DNA from: Streptomyces griseus subsp. griseus | Lineage (GTDB): Bacteria > Actinomycetota > Actinomycetes > Streptomycetales > Streptomycetaceae | Assembly: GCF_000720255.1 (NCBI RefSeq) | Contig: NZ_JOJE01000004.1 | Coordinates: forward strand, 186,001-250,000 | Length of the DNA: 64,000 nucleotides | Direction: 5' to 3' | Part shown: positions 8,322 to 17,330 of the stretch, in pieces | How the letters are laid out: each line of letters opens with the position of its first letter | Numbering within the stretch: the stretch's first letter is position 1 | Program-made: the position numbers and the translations under genes | Notes under the pieces: model-generated | Seen by the model: the letters and a program-made list of their open reading frames with translations, nothing else | The model's database searches: none | What the model was told of the DNA's origin: nothing

Positions 8322-8798
8322 ATGGCTGATCAAGAAGTGAGCGTGCGGTGGGCCCGCACCGAGGACATACCGGGGCTCGTCGCCTCCAGCGCGGGACTGT
8401 TCGCCGAGGACGGCGGCACCCGTGACCCGGGCATCAACGTCCACTGGCCGCGCGAGCACGGTGCCGAGTCCTTCGCGGCCGCGCTGGAGGACCCTGAACG
8501 GCTCGTGCTGGTCGCCGACTTCGAGGGACGGGTCGTCGGACACCTCATGGGATCCGTCACGGAAGCCTCCGCCCGGCGGCCCGTCCGCTCCGCCACCCTG
8601 ATCAGCCTCTACGTCCGCCCCGAACACCGGCGTGCCGGCACCGGCGCCCGGCTGGTGGGCGAGTTCCTGGCCTGGGCGACGGGCAGAGGAGCCGAGGAGG
8701 TGGAGGTGACCGCCTACACCGCCAACACCGACGCTGTGCGCTTCTACGAACGGCACGGGTTCGCGGCGAGCACCCTCACTCTGCGCCGCCCCCTGTGA
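8322..8798 (+). CDS. GNAT-family N-acetyltransferase
   Basis: A 158-residue acetyl-CoA-dependent acyltransferase. The acetyl-CoA binding motif is SLYVRPEHRRAGTGARLVGE (the Arg-Arg-x-Gly-x-Gly/Ala loop), and the C-terminal AVRFYERHGF is typical of motif B. The substrate cannot be told. It is monocistronic, and its 3' end overlaps the convergent PucR remnant by 23 bp. Confidence 0.88.
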   Translation: MADQEVSVRWARTEDIPGLVASSAGLFAEDGGTRDPGINVHWPREHGAESFAAALEDPERLVLVADFEGRVVGHLMGSVTEASARRPVRSATLISLYVRPEHRRAGTGARLVGEFLAWATGRGAEEVEVTAYTANTDAVRFYERHGFAASTLTLRRPL

Positions 8799-9285
8799 CG
8801 CGGTCGCGCAGCTCCAGCGCCCGCAGCGCGCGCTCGGTCTCGAACTGGGCCGTGGGATCGCGGAGTTGCGCGCCGAACAGCTCGTCGAGCTGACGCATGC
8901 GGTAGCGGACGGTCTGCGGGTGGACGGCGAGCCGCAACGCCACCTCGCCCACGTTGCGGCCCGAGCTCAGCCGGCTCAGCAGGGTCTGCGCGAGCCGCTC
9001 CCGCTGGGGCGGACGCACGCCCTCCGGCGGCCGCGGCGTGCGCTCGGCCGGCGCGTCGACGAGGGCCTCGTCGCGCAGCAGCAGAAGCGTGGACAGATGG
9101 TCCCGGCAGCGCACCGGACCACCCGACGGCAGGATGCCCCGCCGCATCAGGCCCAGCGCCTCCGACGCCCGGCGCAGCGACCGCGCGCCCTCCGGCAGGG
9201 CCACCGCCGGCCCCATCGCCGCCCGCAACCCCCGGATGGCGGACAGCTGTCGGCCCGCCGACCGTCGGCCCGTGACAATCGGGGC
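8776..9285 (-). pseudogene. PucR-type regulator remnant (C-terminal HTH only)
   Basis: The frame encodes the end of a PucR/CdaR-type regulator: a linker and the C-terminal helix-turn-helix (VGEVALRLAVHPQTVRYRMRQLDELFG). Full proteins are usually 350-550 residues, but here homologous-looking sequence begins abruptly at the stop of the upstream amidohydrolase (9286-9288), with no ribosome site and only a TTG at 9228 as a possible start. I read this as a 5'-deleted gene, though a short DNA-binding protein of about 150 residues from the TTG cannot be excluded. Confidence 0.6.
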
Positions 9286-10917
9286 TCACGCCAGCTCGGA
9301 CGCGTACACCCGCTCTCCGCCCACGTACGTCAGCGCCACCCGCGTCGCGGCGATCGCCTCCGGCGGCCCGTCGAACGGATCGCGGTCCAGCACCACGAGA
9401 TCGGCCAGCGCCCCCGCGCGCAGTGTGCCGGTGTCGTCGAGATGGTTCACGTAGGCCGATCCCGCCGTGTACGCGGTCAGCGCGGCCGTCAGCGAGATGC
9501 GCTCGTCGGGCAGGAACACCGGGGCGTTGCCCCCGGGCTCGACACGGTTCACCGCGACATGGATCCCCCGCAGCGGGTCGGGGCTGCTGACCGGCCAGTC
9601 GCTGCCCGCCGCGACCCGGGCGCCGGAGCCGAGCAGCGCCCCGAACGGGTATTGCCACGCGGCCCGTTCGGGACCGAGGAACGGGATCGTCAGCTCGTCC
9701 ATCTGCGGTTCGTGCGCCGCCCACAACGGCTGGATGTTCGCCGTGGCCCCGAGCCGGGCGAAGCGCGGCACGTCGTCGGGGTGCACGACCTGGAGATGCG
9801 CCAGATGCGGCCGGGTGTCGCTCGGTCCGTTCACGGCCCGCGCCGCGGCGATCGCGTCCAGCGCGTCGCGTACGGCGCGGTCGCCCAACGCGTGGAAGTG
9901 GCACTGGAAGCCGAGCGCGTCCAACTCGGTGACGTACTTGGGCAGTCGGTCGGGGTCGATGAAGCTGGTGCCGCGATTGCCGGTGACACAGCCGCACTTG
10001 TCCAGATACGGGTCGATCAGCGCCGCCGTGCCGTTCTCCGCGACCCCGTCCAGCATCAGCTTCACCGTGCCCGCACGGAATCGCCCGTGACTCAACTCCG
10101 CCCGGCGCTCGATCAGTTCGGGTATCTGCTCGGCCCCGCGCCCACGGTCCCACCACAGGGCGCCGACGACACGCGCGGTGAGCGAGCCGTCCCGGGCGGC
10201 CGTGTGGTACGCCTCCGAAGAGTCGGGCATACCGAGGAAGTTCCCGACGAGGGCGTCCTGCCAGGCGGTGATGCCGAGGGAGTGCAGCCGGCGCTGGGCG
10301 TGCAGCAGCGCGGCGAGCAGGTCGGCCGGGCCGGCGGCCGGCACCAGCCGCCCGACCAGCTGCATCGCGCCCTCCTGGAGCGTCCCGCTCGGCTCACCGT
10401 CGGCGTCCCGCTCGACGCGACCGTCGGCCGGGTCGGGCGTCTCCCGCGTGACACCCGCGAGCTCCAGGGCGCGGCTGTTGACCCAGGCGCCGTGGTGGTC
10501 GCGGTTGGGCAGGTAGACCGGCCGGTCGGGGACGACCGAGTCCAGCAGTGCCCTCGTCGGCGTACCGCCCTCGAACGCCTCCATGGACCAGCCGCCACCG
10601 GTGATCCACTCCCGCTCCGGATGCGCGTCGGCGTACGCGCGGACCGCGGCCAAGGTCTCCTCGGCGGTCCGCGCGCCGGTCAGATCGCACTGGGTGAGCT
10701 CCAGGCCGGCCGGCACCGGGTGGACGTGCGCGTCCTGGAAACCGGGCAGCAACAACCGCCCGGCGAGGTCGACGACCTCCGTGCGCGGCCCGGCCAGCTC
10801 GCGTACGTCGTCGCCGCCGACGGCGGAGATCCGGTCACCGGTGACGGCCAGCGCGGTCGCGCCGCGGCCCTCGGGGGTGAGGACGGGACCGCCGGTGAAG
10901 AGAAGGTCTGCGGGCAT
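9286..10917 (-). CDS. Amidohydrolase-3 (YtcJ-like) metal-dependent hydrolase
   Basis: A 543-residue cytoplasmic enzyme of the amidohydrolase superfamily. Metal-binding motif DAHVHP lies near residue 63, with further conserved histidines in FHALGDRAV and HLAHLQVVHP, and a late catalytic Asp in AAGSDWPV. The family hydrolyses C-N bonds of imides, formamides or cyclic amides. It sits 43 bp behind an APC permease, suggesting uptake and hydrolysis of one compound, under a divergent TetR regulator. Start is ATG 10917 with AGGAAACGG upstream. Confidence 0.9.
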   Translation of the reverse strand: MPADLLFTGGPVLTPEGRGATALAVTGDRISAVGGDDVRELAGPRTEVVDLAGRLLLPGFQDAHVHPVPAGLELTQCDLTGARTAEETLAAVRAYADAHPEREWITGGGWSMEAFEGGTPTRALLDSVVPDRPVYLPNRDHHGAWVNSRALELAGVTRETPDPADGRVERDADGEPSGTLQEGAMQLVGRLVPAAGPADLLAALLHAQRRLHSLGITAWQDALVGNFLGMPDSSEAYHTAARDGSLTARVVGALWWDRGRGAEQIPELIERRAELSHGRFRAGTVKLMLDGVAENGTAALIDPYLDKCGCVTGNRGTSFIDPDRLPKYVTELDALGFQCHFHALGDRAVRDALDAIAAARAVNGPSDTRPHLAHLQVVHPDDVPRFARLGATANIQPLWAAHEPQMDELTIPFLGPERAAWQYPFGALLGSGARVAAGSDWPVSSPDPLRGIHVAVNRVEPGGNAPVFLPDERISLTAALTAYTAGSAYVNHLDDTGTLRAGALADLVVLDRDPFDGPPEAIAATRVALTYVGGERVYASELA

Positions 10918-10960
10918 GATCCGTTTCCTTGTGACGGTGTGGGGGAGGGGCTGCGCGCGC

Positions 10961-12466
10961 TCAGGGGGCGACGGTGAGCAGCTGCGGCGCGTCCGCGTCC
11001 GTGCCGGCGCCGGTACGGAAGTACGGGGAGCGGCGCACCCATCTGGCCCACGTGGCCGCCACGAAACCGGACGCGATCATCGCCAGGGGAGTCAGCAGCA
11101 GGAACCAGCCGTTGTCCGCACGGAGTTCCAGGTGGTCGGTGGAGGTGTAGAAGGACCAGCCGAGGTAGCCGCCGAGCCCCAGCAGGGCCGCCGCGCTCAG
11201 CGCGGGCAGGACCACCGCGCGCACCCCCTGACGCCAGTCCTCGCGCAACAGACCGCGGAAGCGCACGGCGGCGGCGAGCGCGGTGAGCGCGTACGACAGC
11301 GCCACGACGATGCCGACGGCGCTCACCGTGGCCATGATCATGTCGGAGAGGCGGGGGATCACCAGCGACAGCGCGGCGACCGCCCCGGCCAGCGCCCCCA
11401 CCAGCAGCGTCCCGGCCGCCGGAGTCCCGTACCGGTCGCTGACCCTGGACCACACCGGCCCGAGCGTACGGTCGCGGCTCATCGCGAACATCGCACGGGC
11501 CGTCGGGATCACGCCCGCCTGGAGCGAGGCGACCGCCGAGAACATCAGCGCCACCAGCGGCAGCGCCGCGAGCGGCTGGGAGGCCAGCCGGTCACCGAAG
11601 TACGCCAGCCCCTGGGCGCCGTGCCCGGCCAGCTCAGGCTCGGACAGGACCCGCTGGAAGGCGATCGAGCCGAGCAGGAACAGCCCCAGCATCGTCACCA
11701 GGGTGATGAAGCCCGCCCGGGAGGCGTCGCGCGGGTCCCGCACCTCCTCGTTCACGCTGAAGGCGGCCTCGAAGCCCCAGTAGCAGAACACCGACAGCAG
11801 CATGCCCTGCGCGAGCGCCGACGCCGACGGGATGGCGAACGGGTCGAACCAACTGAGGCTGAAGGAGTGCGGTCCGGTGACGATGCCGTACCCGCAGAAC
11901 CCGAGCAGCACGAGGTACTCGAAGACCAGCAGGCCGGTCTGCAGCCGCGCGGCGGTGCGGATGCCGGTGACGGCGGTCAGGGTGACCGCGGCCAGCACCA
12001 CGAGACCCACGGCGGTCGTCTGTGCGGTGGACCCCGGATCGAGGGCGAGGGGACCCACCCGGTGCCAGCCGGCCTCCCCGGCCAGCTGCAGCAGCGCGGA
12101 TCCGGTGACGGCCGTCGTGTAGGCGAGGAACGCGACGACGGCCACGATGTTCACCCAGCCGACCATGAAACCGAGCCACGGGTTGAGCGAGCGGCCCACC
12201 CACACATAGCCGTTGCCCGCGTTCGGCTCGACCTTGTTGAGCCGGGAGTAGGCGCCCGCGATGCCGAGGATCGGCAGGAAGGCGAGCAGCATGATCGCGG
12301 GCAGATGCAGCCCGACCACGCCGGCCGTGACGCCCAGCCCGATGCCGATGCTGGTGGTGGCCGCCGTACTGGACGCGGCGATGGCGACGCCGTCCAGCAC
12401 ACCGAGGGACCTGCGCAGCGCGGGCTGCGCGGGAGGGATGAGGCTGGGGGGTGGGGTGTGGGTCAT
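10961..12466 (-). CDS. APC-family amino acid/amine permease
   Basis: A 501-residue integral membrane transporter with about 12 hydrophobic helices. The early stretch SSTAATTSIGIGLG and the segment GYVWVGRSLNPWLGFMVGW fit the APC superfamily, which imports amino acids or amines by proton or sodium coupling. ATG 12466 was chosen; in-frame sequence upstream reads into promoter DNA. It leads an operon with the amidohydrolase, so its substrate may be an amide or amino acid derivative. Confidence 0.88.
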   Translation of the reverse strand: MTHTPPPSLIPPAQPALRRSLGVLDGVAIAASSTAATTSIGIGLGVTAGVVGLHLPAIMLLAFLPILGIAGAYSRLNKVEPNAGNGYVWVGRSLNPWLGFMVGWVNIVAVVAFLAYTTAVTGSALLQLAGEAGWHRVGPLALDPGSTAQTTAVGLVVLAAVTLTAVTGIRTAARLQTGLLVFEYLVLLGFCGYGIVTGPHSFSLSWFDPFAIPSASALAQGMLLSVFCYWGFEAAFSVNEEVRDPRDASRAGFITLVTMLGLFLLGSIAFQRVLSEPELAGHGAQGLAYFGDRLASQPLAALPLVALMFSAVASLQAGVIPTARAMFAMSRDRTLGPVWSRVSDRYGTPAAGTLLVGALAGAVAALSLVIPRLSDMIMATVSAVGIVVALSYALTALAAAVRFRGLLREDWRQGVRAVVLPALSAAALLGLGGYLGWSFYTSTDHLELRADNGWFLLLTPLAMIASGFVAATWARWVRRSPYFRTGAGTDADAPQLLTVAP

Positions 12467-12572
12467 GGCCAGTACTCCGCTCGCACTGGGGGGCACGATA
12501 AGGCCCCGGTGACCGCACATGAAACTGTTCGGGGGGTTAACAGGTCAACGGTGTTGTCATAAGGTGCCCGGC

Positions 12573-13295
12573 ATGAGCGAGCGTGTCGTGCCGCCCGACG
12601 CCCGACGGCGCAGGCGGCCCACCAAACAGGGCGTGGTCCTCTCCGAGGAACTGATCATCGAGACCGCGCTGCGGCTGATCGAGGAGCACGGCACCGACGC
12701 CCTCTCCGTGCGCCGGCTGGGGCACGCACTCGGCGCCGACCCCAGCTCCCTCTACCGCTACTTCCGCCACACCGACGACCTGATGCTGGCCATCGCCGAC
12801 GAGCTGATCGGCCGTACCCTGCGCAGCTGGCGTCCCACCGGTGACTGGCGGGCCGACCTGTGGGACCTCGGTCTGCGCATGCACGCCGGCGCGCTCGCCC
12901 ATCCCCGGGCCGCCGTGCTCAGCGCCTACCGGGTGACCGGCCGGCTCCACGAAATCCAGGCCGTGGAGACGATCCTCGGCGTCCTGCGCGACGCCGGGTT
13001 CCCCGACGGCGAGGCGGTACGGATCTACCACGCGTTCGTCGACCAGAACCTGGCCTTCGGCGCCCTCGACTCCGCGAACAGCGCGCTGCCCCGTGCCGCG
13101 CGCGAGGCGGAGGCCGACGTGTGGCGGGACACCTACGCCCGGCTCCCCGCCGACACCCACCCCCACATCGCCGCCACGGCCCGCCACCTCGCCCACTCGA
13201 TGCGGCACAGCTCCTATCCAGCCGCCCTGGACCTGCTGTTGAGCGCCGCGGCGGCACGACTGGAGAACGGGAGGGGAGACGCGGGTGCGGACTGA
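12573..13295 (+). CDS. TetR-family transcriptional regulator with TetR_C-type ligand domain
   Basis: A 240-residue protein. The DNA-binding part LIIETALRLIEEHGTDALSVRRLGHALGADPSSLYRYFRHTDDL (core VRRLGHALGADPSSLYRYF) belongs to the TetR/ActII-type subgroup, and the remainder resembles its C-terminal ligand-binding domain. ATG 12573 follows AAGGTG. It is divergent from the permease-amidohydrolase operon across 106 bp and is the likely repressor of it. The intergenic DNA has only short imperfect repeats, so I do not name an operator. Confidence 0.88.
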   Translation: MSERVVPPDARRRRRPTKQGVVLSEELIIETALRLIEEHGTDALSVRRLGHALGADPSSLYRYFRHTDDLMLAIADELIGRTLRSWRPTGDWRADLWDLGLRMHAGALAHPRAAVLSAYRVTGRLHEIQAVETILGVLRDAGFPDGEAVRIYHAFVDQNLAFGALDSANSALPRAAREAEADVWRDTYARLPADTHPHIAATARHLAHSMRHSSYPAALDLLLSAAAARLENGRGDAGAD

Positions 13296-13319
13296 CTCCG
13301 GCGGCCGGGTCATGCCCGG

Positions 13320-13660
13320 GTGCGGGGCGGGGCCGAGAAACATCGGCGGCGGGGATTGCGGATGGCGCGGGCGGAGGCGGCAGGAACCGGTGGCCGGGCT
13401 TGGGGACGGTGCGGGGTGGAGGCCGGCAGGAAGCGGCGGGGATTTCCGACAGTGCGGGCGGAGGCGGCAGGAACCGGTGGCCGGGCTTGGGGACGGTGCG
13501 GGGTGGAGGCCGGCAGGAAGCGGCGGGGGGTTTCGGACGGTGCCGGGTGGAGGCCGGCAGGAACCGCCGGCGGGGGGTCTCGGACGGTGCGGGGCCGGGC
13601 CCGAGGGACACCGGCGGCGGGGATTGCGGACGGTGCGGGGTGGAGGTCGGAGCTGAAACC
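13320..13660. repeat. 87-bp direct duplication within a degenerate GC-rich repeat tract
   Basis: The 486-bp gap between the TetR gene and the VOC gene is mostly repeat. A stretch of about 75 bp at 13367-13441 recurs nearly unchanged at 13454-13528, a period of 87 bp, and a diverged third copy follows. A smaller unit GGCAGGAASCGG recurs at about 13379, 13425, 13466, 13512 and 13556. Because 87 is divisible by three, long open frames run through it on both strands, but they lack start signals and recognisable domains, so I treat it as non-coding. The rest of the gap to 13781 shows only the ribosome site of the next gene. Confidence 0.8.
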
Positions 13661-13781
13661 GGCGGCCGGGGCTCCGCAAGGCGCGTCGTGCGGGCCGACT
13701 GAATTCGGCAGGGCGGGATATCCGAACGGTACAGGGCGGCGGGGCACGTCCGTTCCGCGCCCAGGATCCCGCGGAGGAGAC

Positions 13782-14174
13782 ATGGCACTGGTGAAAGCGG
13801 GCGTCGTGGTGCTCGACTGTGCCGAGCCCGAGAAGCTCGCCGTGTTCTACAAGGAGTTGCTGGAGGCGGAGGAGACCGACGCTACGGCCAACCGGGTCGA
13901 GATCAGGGGCGCGGACGGCACCCGGCTGGCGTTCCGCCGCGACGTCAACGCGACCCCGCCCAGCTGGCCGCGCCCCGAGAACTCCCTCCAGGCCCACCTC
14001 GACTTCCTGGTGGGCGACCTGGACGAGGCGGAACGCAAGGTCGTCGGCCTGGGCGGTCGCCCCCTCGAGACGAGCCATGCCCCCGGCCCCTACGAGGAAC
14101 GCGGCTACGCCGACCCCGCCGGACACTCCTTCACCCTCCGCCGCGTCCCGTCGACAGCCCCGAAGCAGGGCTGA
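13782..14174 (+). CDS. VOC-family (glyoxalase/bleomycin-resistance-like) protein
   Basis: A 130-residue vicinal-oxygen-chelate fold protein: two beta-alpha-beta-beta-beta modules, beginning VKAGVVVLDCAEPEKLAVFYKELL and ending GYADPAGHSFTLRRV. Members are metal-dependent lyases, dioxygenases or drug-binding proteins, and the sequence does not say which. ATG 13782 follows GGAGGAG. A longer frame back to 13320 runs through repeat DNA and is rejected. Confidence 0.85.
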   Translation: MALVKAGVVVLDCAEPEKLAVFYKELLEAEETDATANRVEIRGADGTRLAFRRDVNATPPSWPRPENSLQAHLDFLVGDLDEAERKVVGLGGRPLETSHAPGPYEERGYADPAGHSFTLRRVPSTAPKQG

Positions 14175-14191
14175 CCCCAGCGCACACCGCC

Positions 14192-14231
14192 GACGCCGAG
14201 GCCGAACCCACCCGGGCTCGGCCTCGGCGTC
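14192..14231. terminator. Bidirectional hairpin terminator
   Basis: Perfect 14-bp arms GACGCCGAGGCCGA (14192-14205) and TCGGCCTCGGCGTC (14218-14231) with a 12-base loop, placed between the convergent VOC and DUF4235 genes. Confidence 0.85.
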
Positions 14232-14257
14232 CGCGCGGCGGGCAGCCGACCGCGTGC

Positions 14258-14554
14258 TCAGTCGCGGCCGCCCTCCTCCTTGGCCGGCCAGACTCCCGTC
14301 CTGCGTTCGATGGCCTTCGCTCCGGTGCGGTCGACGGCGCTGCGGACCACGGCGAAGATGGCGCCCTGGACGGCGGCGGCGAGGAGGACCTCGCCCCAGC
14401 CGCGGTCGCGGTCGAGGGCGTCGGGTGTGTCGTCCTCGTGCCGGATCACCTTCCAGGTCTTGCGGAAGGCGAGCCCGGCCAGCCATCCGCTCGACCAGCC
14501 CAGAATGAATCCGACAGGCTGGTAACCACGGGAGAGTTTCTTCTTCTTGGCCAC
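14258..14554 (-). CDS. DUF4235-family small membrane protein
   Basis: A 98-residue protein starting VAKKKKLSRGYQPVGFILGW (GTG 14554, with GGAGGT upstream). It has two hydrophobic helices (GWSSGWLAGLAF and EVLLAAAVQGAIFAVV), separated by a charged loop rich in Asp and Arg. This matches DUF4235 proteins, common in actinomycetes and of unknown function. It lies just downstream of a GST gene in the same direction. Confidence 0.8.
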   Translation of the reverse strand: MAKKKKLSRGYQPVGFILGWSSGWLAGLAFRKTWKVIRHEDDTPDALDRDRGWGEVLLAAAVQGAIFAVVRSAVDRTGAKAIERRTGVWPAKEEGGRD

Positions 14555-14589
14555 GGGACCTCCTTGGCAGTGAGCGATGTAAGGGGGTG

Positions 14590-15609
14590 TCAGGGACGGC
14601 CGGCGGCCGGGATCCCCTCCTCGGCGCGCACCGGACCCGGCGGCGTCCCGTCCCCGAACGGTCGGCCGCCGAGCTGCTCCCGGTGGTGCGGGGCAAGCCA
14701 GCCGGACCGGTCGGGGCCGAGCGGGACGATGCGGGTCGGGTTGATGCCGGTGTGCACCTGGTAGTAGTGCCGTTTGATGTGGTCGAAGTCGACGGTGTCG
14801 CCGAAACCCGGCGTCTGGTACAGGTCGCGGACGTACGCCCACAGCACCTCGTTCTCCGTCAGCTTCCAGCGGTTGCACTTGAAGTGACCGTGGTAGACGG
14901 CGTCGAAACGCACCAATGTGGTGAACAGCCGGATGTCCGCCTCGGTGATGGTGTCGCCGACCAGGTAGCGCTGCCGGGCCAGCCGGTCCGTCAGCAGCTC
15001 CAGCCGCCGGAAGACCGCCGAGCAGGCCTCCTCGTACTCCTCCTGCTCCGAGGCGAAGCCCGCACGGTAGACACCGTTGTTGACGTCCTCGTAGACGTCG
15101 GCCATCACCGAGTCGATCTCGTCGCGCAGCGCCCGCGGGTACAGGTCGGGCGCTCCCGGCCGGTGCAGGGCCGTCCACTCCGTCGCGAAGTCCAGGGTGA
15201 TCTGCTGGTAGTCGTTGGTGACCAGCTTCCCCGTGGGGACGTCCACGATCGCCGGCACGCTCACCCCGCCCGGGTAGTCGGTCTCCCGACGGTCGTACGC
15301 CTCGCTGAGGTAACGGATGCCGAGGACCGGGTCCCGCCCGCCGGGGTCGAGGGTGAAGCGCCAGCTGCGGTCGTCCTGGATCGGGTCGGCGAGCGCCAGG
15401 GAGACGGCGTCCTCCAGACCGAGGAGCCGCCGGGAGACCAGCGCCCGGCTCGCCCACGGACAGGCACGGCTGGCCACCAGACGGTAGCGGCCCGCCTCCA
15501 CCGGCCAGCCGTCCCGGCCGTCCGCGGTGATCCGGTCGGCGAAGTGGCTCTTGGACCGCTTGAACGTGGTGTGGCCGTACGCGCTGTTGCCGTCGCCCCC
15601 GCCGCTCAT
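14590..15609 (-). CDS. Glutathionyl-hydroquinone reductase-like (Xi-class GST/ECM4) protein
   Basis: A 339-residue Xi-class glutathione-transferase-like protein. The catalytic motif CPWA lies in LVASRACPWASRALVSR, and FKCNRWKLTENEVLWAYVRDLYQTPGF is characteristic of ECM4/YqjG relatives. The family reduces glutathionyl-hydroquinones; since Streptomyces uses mycothiol instead of glutathione, the physiological thiol is probably different (inference). ATG 15609 follows GAGGAGGAA. DUF4235 follows 35 bp downstream. Confidence 0.9.
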   Translation of the reverse strand: MSGGGDGNSAYGHTTFKRSKSHFADRITADGRDGWPVEAGRYRLVASRACPWASRALVSRRLLGLEDAVSLALADPIQDDRSWRFTLDPGGRDPVLGIRYLSEAYDRRETDYPGGVSVPAIVDVPTGKLVTNDYQQITLDFATEWTALHRPGAPDLYPRALRDEIDSVMADVYEDVNNGVYRAGFASEQEEYEEACSAVFRRLELLTDRLARQRYLVGDTITEADIRLFTTLVRFDAVYHGHFKCNRWKLTENEVLWAYVRDLYQTPGFGDTVDFDHIKRHYYQVHTGINPTRIVPLGPDRSGWLAPHHREQLGGRPFGDGTPPGPVRAEEGIPAAGRP

Positions 15610-15728
15610 GGTTCCTCCTCGCTGTCGGTGCTGACTGTTTCCGGCCGTGTTCCCCACTTCTGGCCGGGTTCCCCGTTTTCCGCCGACGGCACGGTGTGAT
15701 CCACCACGGCCTGGGCATTCGGCGAAGG

Positions 15729-16697
15729 GTGAGTGAGACACCTACGGAACGCAATGCCGACAGCAAGACCCGCGTCACCGTCCTGGTGGCCCTCGCAGCC
15801 AACCTGGTCATCGCCGTCGCCAAGGCGGTGGGCGGCCTCCTCGCGGGTTCACCCGCGTTGCTGTCGGAGGCGGCCCACTCGGTCGCCGACAGCCTCAACG
15901 AGGTCTTCCTGCTGGCCGCGCTGCGCCGCAGCCGCCGCCCGGCCGATGCCCGGCATCCCTTCGGCTACGGCAAGGAGCGGTTCTTCTGGTCACTCCTCGC
16001 GGCCGTCGGGATCTTCGTCATGGGGGGCTGCTTCTCCTTCTTCCAGGGCTTCGAGGCGCTCAGAAACGGTGCGGAGGAAAAGCTCAGCGGATACGTGGCC
16101 GGCCTCATCGTGCTGGGCGTCGCCCTCCTCGCCGAGGGCGCCTCGCTGATACGGGCCCTCTACCAGGTGCGCAAGCAGGGCGGCGCCGCCGGTCTGCGCG
16201 ACCCCGCGTTGCGCACGGTCGTCGCCGAGGACGGCACGGCGGTGCTCGGCGTCACCCTCGCCATGATCGGCATGGCGCTGCACATGGTCACCGGGCAGGT
16301 GGTGTGGGAGGCGTCCGCCTCGCTGGCCATCGGCGCGCTGCTCGTCTACGTCGCCTACCGGCTGGGCCGCGACGCGCGCGACCAGCTGATCGGGGAGGCC
16401 GCCGACCCCGAAGCGAGCCACCGGATCCGGGCGCTGCTGGAGGCACAGCACGAGATCGACAGCGTAGAGGCGCTGTTCACGATGAAGACGGGCCTGGACA
16501 CGGCCCTCGTGGCGGCCCGCGTCGACCTGGTGCCCGGTCTGGACAGTGAACGCGTCGAGGAGGTCGCCGACCGCATCAAGGGATCCATCGGCGGTGTCGT
16601 CCCCGAGGCGGACCAGATCTTCCTCGATGTGACGGACCGGTCCGTGCGTGAGATACGAGAAAGCCCCGCCGCGACGGGGGAACGCGGCGGGGCCTGA
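15729..16697 (+). CDS. Cation diffusion facilitator family transporter
   Basis: About 322 residues with a membrane domain followed by a cytoplasmic C-terminal domain. Conserved CDF features are SEAAHSVADSLNEVFLL and RHPFGYGKERFFW, supporting divalent-metal export driven by protons. The start is uncertain: GTG 15729 (VSETPTERN) gives the usual soluble N-terminus but has no well-spaced ribosome site, while an ATG at 15696 adds 11 residues. A terminator-like hairpin is embedded in its last codons. Confidence 0.88.
   Translation: MSETPTERNADSKTRVTVLVALAANLVIAVAKAVGGLLAGSPALLSEAAHSVADSLNEVFLLAALRRSRRPADARHPFGYGKERFFWSLLAAVGIFVMGGCFSFFQGFEALRNGAEEKLSGYVAGLIVLGVALLAEGASLIRALYQVRKQGGAAGLRDPALRTVVAEDGTAVLGVTLAMIGMALHMVTGQVVWEASASLAIGALLVYVAYRLGRDARDQLIGEAADPEASHRIRALLEAQHEIDSVEALFTMKTGLDTALVAARVDLVPGLDSERVEEVADRIKGSIGGVVPEADQIFLDVTDRSVREIRESPAATGERGGA
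16663..16693. terminator. Hairpin inside the 3' end of the CDF gene
   Basis: Perfect 11-bp arms GCCCCGCCGCG (16663-16673) and CGCGGCGGGGC (16683-16693), ending two bases before the stop codon. The C-terminal residues ERGGA are encoded by the stem. Confidence 0.75.
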
Positions 16698-16757
16698 CGT
16701 TCGGATGCCCGGGGCCGACCGGTTCATGCACCCGGAAGCAGAGATTTTTCGGACGCG

Positions 16758-16800
16758 CTTCCGGTCGGCTTCCGATCAGCTTCCGATCAGCTTCCGTCGG
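16758..16800. repeat. Short 11-bp tandem repeat
   Basis: CTTCCGATCAG occurs twice in tandem (16769-16779, 16780-16790), flanked by the variants CTTCCGGTCGG and CTTCCGTCGG. It overlaps the stop of the Ddn-like gene. No function is evident. Confidence 0.6.
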
Positions 16801-17236
16801 CCGGCTCGACGACGAACACCGGGATCTCCCGGGTCGTCTTCTTCTGGTAGTCGGCGTACGGGGGGTAGGCCGCGACGGCGCGCTCCCACCACGCGGCCTT
16901 CTCCTCGCCGGTGACCTCACGGGCGACCATGTCCCGCCGCTGCGGCCCGTCCTGGAGCTCCACGTGGGGGTCGGCCTTGACGTTGTGGTACCAGACCGGG
17001 TGCTTGGGAGCACCGCCCAGGGAAGCGACCAGGGCATACCGTCCGTCGTGTTCCACGCGCATCAGCGGTGTCTTGCGGATCTTCCCGCTGCGCGCGCCCC
17101 GTGTGGACAGCACGATGACGGGCATCCCCGTGTCCAGCAGGGTCGTCCCCTCCGTACCGCCGGACTTCTCGTACAGCTCCACCTGCTCACGCACCCACTG
17201 CTCAGGGCTGGGCTCGTACTCGCCCTCAAGAGGCAT
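16787..17236 (-). CDS. Ddn-like deazaflavin (F420)-dependent nitroreductase-family protein
   Basis: A 149-residue split-barrel protein. The block [21 protein letters not shown] and [22 protein letters not shown] is diagnostic of the DUF385/Ddn family, which bind reduced F420 and reduce nitro or quinone compounds. Start ATG 17236. It stands alone between the CDF gene and a LysE transporter; the substrate is unknown. Confidence 0.9.
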   Translation of the reverse strand: MPLEGEYEPSPEQWVREQVELYEKSGGTEGTTLLDTGMPVIVLSTRGARSGKIRKTPLMRVEHDGRYALVASLGGAPKHPVWYHNVKADPHVELQDGPQRRDMVAREVTGEEKAAWWERAVAAYPPYADYQKKTTREIPVFVVEPADGS

Positions 17237-17330
17237 GACATCCGTTCCCTTCGTCGCTCGTCGCGTCGTACCAGGACGCGTACCGCGCTACAACGCGCGC
17301 ACGCCCGTGAATCATCCGGACGGCCGCCGG

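Noticed and set aside
12541..12556. GTTAAC and CAAC-GGT-GTTG as TetR operator
   Set aside because: Arms are only 4-6 bp and could occur by chance, unlike the clear operator pairs elsewhere.
10583..12562. A 659-codon open frame on the plus strand
   Set aside because: It is antisense to the permease and amidohydrolase, which have strong family motifs; its Arg/Gln/Gly-rich translation is typical of shadow frames.
13285..13656. An open frame through the 87-bp repeat that might encode a repeat protein
   Set aside because: Open only because the period is divisible by three and stops are rare at this GC content; no ribosome site, signal or domain.
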